Below are positions 16,113-22,742 of a stretch of DNA of 32,709 nucleotides, piece after piece; within the stretch, counting starts at the first letter, position 1; each line of letters starts with the position of its first letter. The notes below the pieces were generated by a model. The model was not told the origin of the DNA and made no database searches. It saw only the letters and a list, made by a program, of their open reading frames with translations. Location of the stretch: assembly GCA_016876035.1 (NCBI GenBank), contig VGOE01000022.1, forward strand, positions 1 through 32,709, written 5' to 3'. The DNA comes from Chloroflexota bacterium. GTDB lineage: Bacteria > Chloroflexota > Dehalococcoidia > UBA2247 > RBG-13-53-26. The translations under genes and the position numbers were made by a program.

Positions 16113-16332
16113 GCCTGCCATTATACAGCCTCAGCTACGGATTTTCAATAGCCATTCGTATCAATTTTGGAGGCTGGTTTCTATGTCCTTCCCACAGGGA
16201 AGGGCTGCCAGAAAGGAGGAGATAAGCCGGAGCACCGTTGAGCCTTGACGAGTCTCAAAGCATCCGAAGCATGGGGGAGGGGAAACAAGACCGAGGAAAA
16301 ACAAACAAGGAAGGAAGGAGGATTTCATTCAG

Positions 16333-16800
16333 ATGATGAAAAAGAAATTTCTTGGCATACCAGTATTGGCTATCATTTGTGTCCTGGTGCTGGCGCTGAC
16401 TGCGGGGATAGCCTATGCCGCGATCGGCCTGGTTCCCGGTGGTGGGAGTGCGTACATCACCGTTACCGAAGCCATCGAGTGTGCGGGAGCGGCGAGCGCA
16501 GGAAGCTGGGATGACGATCTTGGGATATGGGTCTTCGAGGCAGACGAGCTTTTCCCGAATCAAGTGGAGACCTTGTGGCTGGAGCTGACCAATAACGGAC
16601 CAATGGATGTCAAGGTCACCGTTGCCGTGGGTTCAGCCCTGGATTACTCCGGTTGTGATCTTTCGATGACGGTTGGCGGTGGCCCCAGTCAGACCATTGT
16701 GGTGCCAGCGGGGGACGTGGCCACGGCCACTGTGCACCTTTGCACCGGCAACAGCGTTGTTCCCGGCCTGTACATGTACTTCATAAGCGTGACCCGCTAA
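16333..16800 (+). CDS. Small secreted protein of unknown function
   Basis: A 155-residue exported protein. A signal peptide is clear: K3-K5, hydrophobic core 6-26, cleavage after A29 (AYA). The mature part (about 126 residues) is beta-rich and Thr/Val-rich, with phrases such as TLWLELTNNGPMDV and VTVAVGSALD that suggest a beta-sandwich (Ig-like) fold. It has three cysteines in the mature protein. GGAGG precedes the ATG by 12 bp. A second ATG directly follows the first. I do not recognise a family. It is the first of a set of exported proteins reaching to 27241 and has an unusually long leader. Confidence 0.72.
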   Translation: MMKKKFLGIPVLAIICVLVLALTAGIAYAAIGLVPGGGSAYITVTEAIECAGAASAGSWDDDLGIWVFEADELFPNQVETLWLELTNNGPMDVKVTVAVGSALDYSGCDLSMTVGGGPSQTIVVPAGDVATATVHLCTGNSVVPGLYMYFISVTR

Positions 16801-16880
16801 AAGAAAAGGCCGTTCTCCCATGCTCGCCTTTGGAGCACCCTTCACGGGAAGGGTGACAGCGATAGAGAGGACAGGGAAAA

Positions 16881-16909
16881 GCCAGGGCCCGCCTGAGGCG
16901 GACCCTGGC
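16881..16909 (+). terminator. GC-rich hairpin after the secreted-protein gene
   Basis: GCCAGGG and CCCTGGC enclose CGCC/GGCG around a TGA loop, giving a strong stem about 80 bp after the stop. There is no T-run, so its role as a terminator is uncertain. Confidence 0.4.
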
Positions 16910-16988
16910 GCAGTCCCCGAACAAAGTTGAGGCTCGCTTCGGACTTTCAGGGAGGCTCCCGGTGAGGCGAAAACAATTGTGAGAGGCG

Positions 16989-17198
16989 ATGAAGATCCTG
17001 TCAGCAGTGGCCCGGGCCCTGGGCCTGCTAGTGGGGTCCGGGGCCATCGGATTCGGCAGCGTCCTGGTGTACCGGGGAATACACCACCACACCGCCGGGT
17101 CGCACACCAGTCTGGAAAGCAAGGTGGTGGGGGCCCTGCTGGTGACGGGTGGCATGATCCTGCTGGCGTTTCTGGTGTGGTACAGAAGTGAAAAGTGA
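16989..17198 (+). CDS. Small membrane protein, two transmembrane helices
   Basis: A 69-residue hydrophobic protein. The first helix is at about residues 9-29 (ALGLLVGSGAIGFGSVLVYR), a His-rich loop follows (GIHHHTAGSH, 30-39), and the second helix is at about 45-65 (VVGALLVTGGMILLAFLVWY), ending in charged RSEK. GAGAGG lies just before the ATG. No family is recognised. It lies between two exported-protein genes on the same strand and might assist them, but nothing in the sequence proves that. Confidence 0.6.
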   Translation: MKILSAVARALGLLVGSGAIGFGSVLVYRGIHHHTAGSHTSLESKVVGALLVTGGMILLAFLVWYRSEK

Positions 17199-17312
17199 AT
17201 ATGGTGGATCCCCCCGGGTTTCCGGCGAAATGCCGGAAAGAGAGTAAGGAGATAGTTTGCTAATGTCATTACTCCGAGAGTACTGCCTGACTCAAGCGAG
17301 TAGAGCTACTCT

Positions 17313-17352
17313 GTCATTGCTTCTCCTTCCTTACGGAAGGAAAAGCAATGAC
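17313..17352. repeat. Long hairpin related to the type A repeat ends
   Basis: Two 18-bp arms (17313-17330 and 17335-17352, one mismatch, 4-base loop) begin and end with GTCATTGC/GCAATGAC, the same termini as the type A repeats at 19416 and after 21866. It looks like a miniature form of that family. The remaining 17199-17483 contains a Shine-Dalgarno-like AAAGGAGGTGG (about 17397-17407) with a 22-codon ORF from 17394, which I do not call. Confidence 0.6.
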
Positions 17353-17483
17353 AACGCCAGCGGAAGGATGAAGACGTTGATGAACGGTCCCTAATGAAAG
17401 GAGGTGGTAATTATAGAAGAAGCTATAGCGTTTTCGGTAATTCATGGTTGGAACTACTTTAGACGTATAGGAGGTAAAGCAAA

Positions 17484-19298
17484 GTGAGAAAAAGAAGTCT
17501 TTTTGCAGTAATGGTGCTGCTGCTGGTGCTGTCTATCTGCCTGGTAGCGGCGCCGGTGCAGGCCGCCACCTATGCCGTGACGGTCCAGGTGCCAGCCACC
17601 GGCGGCGGCATGGTCTCGGCCAATGAGTGCAACATGGCGGTGAAAGTCTCGGTGAAGAACCTCGAGGGGACTAACACCGTCACCATCTCGGCCATCACCC
17701 GCAATGCCGACTGCACCTTCACCGGGTGGACGACCACTGCGGGGACCATCGCTGACGCCACGAACCCCACCACTACAATAGAGGTGACCGACAAGGCCAC
17801 GGTGACGGCGGGCTTCACCCCACCGGCGAACTCCACTCTGACCGTGAAAGCGAAGGCGGTGGGCAACGCCACCGTGGGGACGGTCAAGATCGTGGAAAAT
17901 GGATTGACCACCATAACCAGGCCCACGGGGACAAAGGTGACCATCGAGGCCACCCCGTTCAACAGCGACAACGTCTTCTTCGGCTGGAGCTACAACATGG
18001 GCCTGGCCGCTCCCAGGAAGGCAGTGAGCAAGGTCACCATGTGCGGCACGGCGGAGGAAATAGTAGCCTACTTCGTCCCGCTGACCACCAGCCAGTTGAA
18101 GCTGGCCTGCTTCTGGCAGTATGAGGTTTGCACAGGGCGGCAGGTGGACATCCGCACCCACACCAAGGTGGCGGAGTCAGGCGGCGTGTTCACCAGCATC
18201 CTGACCATGGACAAACCGGAGATCAGCTACTCCAACGACGGCACTTCGACGCTGGGATTCCCGGTAGGGGCGTCCAGGCTGGTGCTGGAGAGCGGCAGTC
18301 TACAGACCAGGTTCTGGAAGGCCACCAACATGTACAACGGCAGGGATGTCAGGTGTGACCTGTGGTACTGGGACAGCACCACTAGTCCCTACTACTACGG
18401 CGGCCCAGCAGCACCCACCCAACCCCCGGTCATGATTGGCATGCCGGTGACGGTCTACACCGACGGCTTCTCGGGGGGGACACCCATCGCACTGACGGCG
18501 GACGCCAATAATGGCCAGAGGGACGTCGAGGTGGCCACTGTCAGCGGCTTCTTCCCCGGTGAGACCGTGACCATCAGCGACAACACACCCCTGTCAGAAA
18601 CCTGTGTCATCGCTGCGGTGGGCGCCAGCAGGCTGGTGGTTGCTAACGTCGCCCCTGGTGTCCTGTCACCCGTCACGGTGTTGCAGGGGGGCGGGTATGC
18701 TATAAATGACGACGTCACCCTGGCCGATTTGACGGGCACTTCGGAGGTATGCAACATTTTTAGCATAATCCCCAACTCCGGACCGGGGGTTGACACCCTG
18801 ATCATGTCTGACGTGGCCAACTCATACTTCGCAGCGGCTTACCCCTCGGTTACCCTGAACCGCTTGACCATGGACATGAACCTGACCAACAACTACACGG
18901 TAGCCAAAAGCGCTCAGGTCGCCAAACCGGGTGCCGCCGGCCTGCCGTACACCCTGGGGAAGACCTTTAACTATGTGGAGCACCAGGGCATCTTCTACAA
19001 GATCCCGCTACAGGTCACCGTGATGGACAAAGAAATGGTGCGCGTACCGGCCGGCCTGTTCGAATGCTGGAAGGTGGTCACCAAGACCATGGACATGACG
19101 GGAGCGTTCACGGTGCTGTACCGCATAGACTGGTACTCCGAGAAGGTGAAGATGTCGGTGAAGTCCGAGTACTACATCTACGCCCAGCACATGGATAGCG
19201 CCAATCCCACCACGCTTGCCCTGCAGCGCGTCCAGACCGAGGTACTGAAGAAGTACAAGATCAACCCGACATCGGTAGCAGGACAAGGAGGCTGGTAG
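17484..19298 (+). CDS. Secreted protein with two B-repeat-like domains and a beta-rich C-terminal region
   Basis: A 604-residue exported protein. The signal peptide (residues 1-27, cleavage after VQA) is followed by two divergent InlB-type B-repeats (about 29-112 and 118-194), recognised by FTGW near the middle and DKATVTAGF / EEIVAYF at the ends. About 195-330 is a region rich in Tyr and Trp. Residues 335-450 contain two related modules (VTISDNTPLSETCVI and VTLADLTGTSEVCNI), apparently an internal duplication. The C-terminal part has VRVPAGLFECWKV (about 518-530), a phrase shared with the protein at 22743 (ITVPAGTFNCHKV). It starts at a GTG with GGAGG 10 bp upstream. Likely a surface or extracellular protein; ligand unknown. 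Confidence 0.8.
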   Translation: MRKRSLFAVMVLLLVLSICLVAAPVQAATYAVTVQVPATGGGMVSANECNMAVKVSVKNLEGTNTVTISAITRNADCTFTGWTTTAGTIADATNPTTTIEVTDKATVTAGFTPPANSTLTVKAKAVGNATVGTVKIVENGLTTITRPTGTKVTIEATPFNSDNVFFGWSYNMGLAAPRKAVSKVTMCGTAEEIVAYFVPLTTSQLKLACFWQYEVCTGRQVDIRTHTKVAESGGVFTSILTMDKPEISYSNDGTSTLGFPVGASRLVLESGSLQTRFWKATNMYNGRDVRCDLWYWDSTTSPYYYGGPAAPTQPPVMIGMPVTVYTDGFSGGTPIALTADANNGQRDVEVATVSGFFPGETVTISDNTPLSETCVIAAVGASRLVVANVAPGVLSPVTVLQGGGYAINDDVTLADLTGTSEVCNIFSIIPNSGPGVDTLIMSDVANSYFAAAYPSVTLNRLTMDMNLTNNYTVAKSAQVAKPGAAGLPYTLGKTFNYVEHQGIFYKIPLQVTVMDKEMVRVPAGLFECWKVVTKTMDMTGAFTVLYRIDWYSEKVKMSVKSEYYIYAQHMDSANPTTLALQRVQTEVLKKYKINPTSVAGQGGW

Positions 19299-19415
19299 GA
19301 ACCTGAGTCGTAGTCCTTCACAGCGGTGAAGGAGGGCATGCGGAGAGAATTGGTTTTGCCATAGGGAAGAAAGGGATGGATTGATGGAGGGACGGGGGCA
19401 GGTGAACCCTTTTCC

Positions 19416-19504
19416 GTCATTGCGAGCGGAGCGAAGCAATCTCGTGGGGTGGTGCCCCACCGCCCTGGGATTGCCGCGGTCGCCTAGGGCGACCTCGCAA
19501 TGAC
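19416..19504. repeat. Type A dispersed repeat, full copy
   Basis: An 89-bp element from GTCATTGCGAGCGGAGCGAA to CTCGCAATGAC, with complementary ends and two inner palindromes (GGTGGTGCCCCACC-like and GGTCGCC/GGCGACC). It is followed by a smaller hairpin (ATTCCGTA/TACGGAAT, about 19518-19538). REP-like elements of this sort occur in many environmental bacteria, from memory. No gene is found in 19299-19692. Confidence 0.75.
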
Positions 19505-19558
19505 GTGGTAAGACGTCATTCCGTACTTGATACGGAATCCAGGGGGGTGGAGGGAGGG

Positions 19559-19652
19559 GATTCCGGCTTTCGCCGGAATGGGGGAATGATGGTGGGGCGA
19601 TGCCCCACCGCCCTGGGATTGCCGCGGTCGCCTGGGGCGACCTCGCAATGAC
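19559..19652. repeat. Type C-like hairpin and partial type A repeat
   Basis: GATTCCGGCTTTCGCCGGAAT forms a hairpin (about 19559-19579). From 19591 to 19652 comes the right half of a type A element (GGTGGGGCGATGCCCCACC to CTCGCAATGAC), missing its left end. It stands 41 bp before the next B-repeat gene. Confidence 0.7.
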
Positions 19653-19692
19653 ATTGGGATGTTGATATGATGGGGCCAGCCAGGAGAAGCAA

Positions 19693-21813
19693 GTGAGAAA
19701 ATGGCTACTTTTGCTCGGAGCCCTGATCGTCCTTCTGTGCATCATCCTCGCCGTCCACGGGTGCGGCGGCGGAGGTAAGAAGGAGTACGACCTCACTATT
19801 GCGGCCAGCCCCACGGCCGGGGGCACCATCTCCCCCGCCCCTGGCGTTTATACCTTTGATAGGGGCACAGTGATAACTATTGTGGCCACCCCGGCCCCCG
19901 GCTGGGAGTTCACTGGCTGGAGCGGCAGCGCCTCTGGCACGAGGCCCAGCATCACGGTCACTATGGACAGCGACAAGCTGGTGACCGCCAACTTTGCCAA
20001 AATAGTACCCACCTATACCCTGACCACAGAAAAGGTGGGCAAGGGCACCGTCCGCCCTCTGATAAGCCGGCGTGAATACGATGAGGGAACGGCGGTCACC
20101 CTGACCGCCACCCCCAGGGCCGGCTGGAAGTTCGTCAACTGGACGGGAGATGTGGCCAGCCCCACCTCCTCCTCCACCACCGTCACCATGGACGCCGACA
20201 AGAGGGTGACGGCCAACTTTGTCGAGATACCGACCTATACCCTCACCATAGCCAAGACTGGTAAGGGGGCCATCCGTCCGCTAATGAGCCGGCGCAAGTT
20301 CGACGCCGGAACGGTGGTCACCTTGACTGCTATTCCCAGGACCAACTGGAAGTTCGTCAACTGGACGGGAGATGTGGCTAGCCCCTCGTCCGCCAGCACC
20401 ACCGTCACCATGGATGGCGACAAGACGGTGATCGCCAACTTCGTGGAGAGACCGATCTACACCCTGACCATAGCCAAGGTGGGCAAGGGCACCACCACGC
20501 CGTCAGTGAAAACCCACATCTCTAGGGAGGGTCACGTGATGACCATCACCGCCCTGCCCACTGCGGGCTGGAGGTTCGGTGGCTGGAGCGGCGACGTCTC
20601 GGGCACCACCGCTAGCATCGAAGTTACCATGGACGCCGACAAGAGAATAGTAGCTAACTTCGTGGAGCTACCGGTGTATACCCTGACCATAGCCAGCGAG
20701 GGCAAAGGCAGCACCAAGCCGTCAGCCAAGACACGCATCTACAGGCAGGGCGAGGTGGTGACCGTCACCGCCCTGCCGGCTACGGGCTATAAGTTGCACA
20801 ACTGGAGCGGCGATGTCTCCGGCACCACGGCCAGCATCCAGGTCACCATGAATGCCGACAAGAGGGTGACGGCCAACTTTGTCTCGCTGGTGACCTATAC
20901 GCTGACTATGGCGGCCAGTCCAGAAGACGGCGGCGCCATCACCCCCGCCGCCGGAGTATCCGCCAGGAGCGGGGGAGAGAAGGTCAAGATCACCGCTATC
21001 CCCGCCCCAGGCTGGAAGTTCGATGGCTGGAGCGGCGACGTGGCCAAGCCCACCTCGGCCGGCACCACCGTCACCATGGACGCCGACAAGACGGTGACGG
21101 CCAACTTTTCTCCGCTGGTGCGCTACACCCTGACCATGGCGGTAGATGATCCCTCTCATGGCACCACCACCCCACCGCCGGGACCATCCAGCCGGTATGG
21201 GGGGGAGAAGGTCAAGATCACCGCTGTTGCCGCCCCTGGCTGGGCCTTTGTCAACTGGAGCGGCGACGTGGACGACCCCACCAAGGCCAGCACCACCGTT
21301 ACCGTGAGCAGCGACAAGACGGTGACCGCCAACTTCGCTAAGACCTACACGCTGACCCTGGACATTGATCCGGAGGAGGGCGGCAACACCACCCCGAAGG
21401 AGGGTGAGTATGCCTACGTGGGAGGGACGGTAGTCACTATCACCGCCAAACCGAAAGCTGGCTGGAAGTTCGTGGAGTGGACAGGGGAGATATACACGGT
21501 AGATGATCCCGAGGCGGCCACTACCACCGTCGTGGTGGATGGCGATTACTACATCACCGCCAACTTCCGGGAGATAGAGAAGTACACCCTGCTCATATAT
21601 GTTGATGGCGAAGGCACCACCACCCCGCCAGCGGAAAGAGAGCAGACCTACGTGGAAGGGACGGTGGTCAATATCATCGCCAAACCGAAGAGTGGCTGGA
21701 AGTTCGTGGAATGGATAGGTGACGTGGACACGGTGGAGGATGTGGAGGCCGCCAATACCACCATCACCATGGACAGCGATTGCCTTATCCTGGCCATCTT
21801 CGAGCCGATATAG
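19693..21813 (+). CDS. Exported lipoprotein-like protein made of nine B-repeats
   Basis: A 706-residue protein. The N-terminus is MRKW, then a hydrophobic core, then VHGC with C24 as a possible lipid-modified cysteine (His at -2 makes the lipobox imperfect), followed by GGGG. From residue 32 to the end it is nothing but divergent InlB-type B-repeats: I count nine of about 73-79 residues. Each runs YTLTI...GT...P, then GxVVTITAxPxxGWxFxxWxGD, then TTVTMDxDKxVTANF. Repeats 1-7 have short or no inserts; 8 and 9 carry a 4-6-residue insertion (YTVDDPEAATT). The GTG start has AGGAG upstream. No C-terminal anchor or enzymatic domain is visible, so a structural stalk or adhesive role at the cell surface is the likeliest reading. 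Confidence 0.82.
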   Translation: MRKWLLLLGALIVLLCIILAVHGCGGGGKKEYDLTIAASPTAGGTISPAPGVYTFDRGTVITIVATPAPGWEFTGWSGSASGTRPSITVTMDSDKLVTANFAKIVPTYTLTTEKVGKGTVRPLISRREYDEGTAVTLTATPRAGWKFVNWTGDVASPTSSSTTVTMDADKRVTANFVEIPTYTLTIAKTGKGAIRPLMSRRKFDAGTVVTLTAIPRTNWKFVNWTGDVASPSSASTTVTMDGDKTVIANFVERPIYTLTIAKVGKGTTTPSVKTHISREGHVMTITALPTAGWRFGGWSGDVSGTTASIEVTMDADKRIVANFVELPVYTLTIASEGKGSTKPSAKTRIYRQGEVVTVTALPATGYKLHNWSGDVSGTTASIQVTMNADKRVTANFVSLVTYTLTMAASPEDGGAITPAAGVSARSGGEKVKITAIPAPGWKFDGWSGDVAKPTSAGTTVTMDADKTVTANFSPLVRYTLTMAVDDPSHGTTTPPPGPSSRYGGEKVKITAVAAPGWAFVNWSGDVDDPTKASTTVTVSSDKTVTANFAKTYTLTLDIDPEEGGNTTPKEGEYAYVGGTVVTITAKPKAGWKFVEWTGEIYTVDDPEAATTTVVVDGDYYITANFREIEKYTLLIYVDGEGTTTPPAEREQTYVEGTVVNIIAKPKSGWKFVEWIGDVDTVEDVEAANTTITMDSDCLILAIFEPI

Positions 21814-21865
21814 AGACAGGGGGGGAGGGCGTGGGTGGGTGGGGTGAGGGCGTGGGGAAGGGGGT

Positions 21866-22101
21866 GGATTCCTGACTTTAGACGGGCAGGTTGGGAAACC
21901 TGCCCTACAGGGTATAATGCAGACAATAGATCTTTTTTCCGTCATTGCGAGCGGAGCGAAGCAATCCCGTGGGGTGGTGCCCCACCACCCTGGGATTGCC
22001 ACGGTCGCCTGTGGCGAACTCGCCATGACACGGAGAACGAAATGTAGGGGTGGGCTGCGCCCACCCTGGTGGGGGGAGGTGGAGGGAGGGGTGGAGGAAG
22101 T
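21866..22101. repeat. Composite repeat unit 1 (236 bp)
   Basis: Order of parts: GGATTCCTGACTTTAG, a GGGCAGGTT/AACCTGCCC hairpin (type D), TATAAT (21913-21918), a type A element (about 21942-22028), then a GTAGGGGTGGGCTGCGCCCACC hairpin. It is the first of three near-identical units in tandem. The type D hairpin places TTGGGA 16 bp before TATAAT. Confidence 0.8.
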
Positions 22102-22317
22102 GGATTCCTGACTTTAGGCGGGCAGGTTGGGAAACCTGCCCTACAGGGTGTAATGCAGACAATAGATTCTTTTTCCGTCATTGCGAGCGGAGCGAAGCAA
22201 TCCCCGCGGGGTGGTGCCCCACCACCCTGGGATTGCCACGGTCGCCTGTGGCGAACTCGCCATGACGCGGAGAACGAAATGTAGGGGTGGGCTGCGCCCA
22301 CCCTGGTGGGGGGAGGC
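22102..22317. repeat. Composite repeat unit 2 (about 216 bp)
   Basis: Same order of parts as unit 1 with few base differences (AGGCGGGC for AGACGGGC; TCCCCGCGGGG for TCCCGTGGGG), but with a shorter GGTGGGGGG tail. Open frames in these units on both strands are repeat translations, not genes. Confidence 0.8.
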
Positions 22318-22482
22318 GATTCCTGACTTTAGGCGGGCAGGTTGGGAAACCTGCCCTACAGGGTATAATGCAGACAATAGATCTTTTTTCCGTCATTGCG
22401 AGCGGAGCGAAGCAATCCCCGCGGGGTGGTGCCCCACCACCCCGGGATTGCCGATCCTTCCCGCGGGGCGGATCGCAATGAC
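22318..22482. repeat. Composite repeat unit 3 (truncated, 165 bp)
   Basis: Starts as the others, but its type A element (22392-22482) has a different right end (GATCCTTCCCGCGGGGCGGATC for the GGTCGCC palindrome) and the terminal GTGGGCTGCGCCCACC module is missing. The rest of the spacer, 22483-22678, shows no gene. Confidence 0.75.
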
Positions 22483-22678
22483 AAATCAAGGCGGGGGCGG
22501 GGGGCTAACCTTTTGGGTGGTTTTTCGTTTATAATAGGGACATCAGCACAAGGCCAGGCCTGGTGGCGCTGGGACTACGAAGGGGGGTGAACAAGGTTAT
22601 GACATAGGGAACTTAGAGGCAGCAGGTATCCCGTGGCAGTTTTTTCAATCTTAATTCAACTCAGTCATGGGACCCCTC

Positions 22679-22707
22679 TTGCGCAAAGGGCCAAGTGCTG
22701 GTATAAT
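22679..22707 (+). promoter_or_regulatory. Promoter of the seven-B-repeat lipoprotein gene
   Basis: TTGCGC at 22679-22684 and TATAAT at 22702-22707 with a 17-bp spacer. Predicted start near 22714, giving a short leader with AAAGGAGG (22722-22729) before the ATG at 22743. Confidence 0.65.
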
Positions 22708-22742
22708 GTGGCCAAATTTCAGAAAAGGAGGTGCACAGGACA

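Noticed and set aside
20722-22026. A 434-codon minus-strand frame across the nine-repeat gene and the spacer
   Set aside because: Shadow of the B-repeat gene extended through REP-like repeats; no family resemblance.
21866-22482. CRISPR array
   Set aside because: Units are long (165-236 bp), abut one another and have no short unique spacers; no cas genes are nearby.
21835-22590. Several small open frames on both strands in the repeat region
   Set aside because: They repeat the same peptide phrases in each unit because the DNA repeats; none has a ribosome-binding site.
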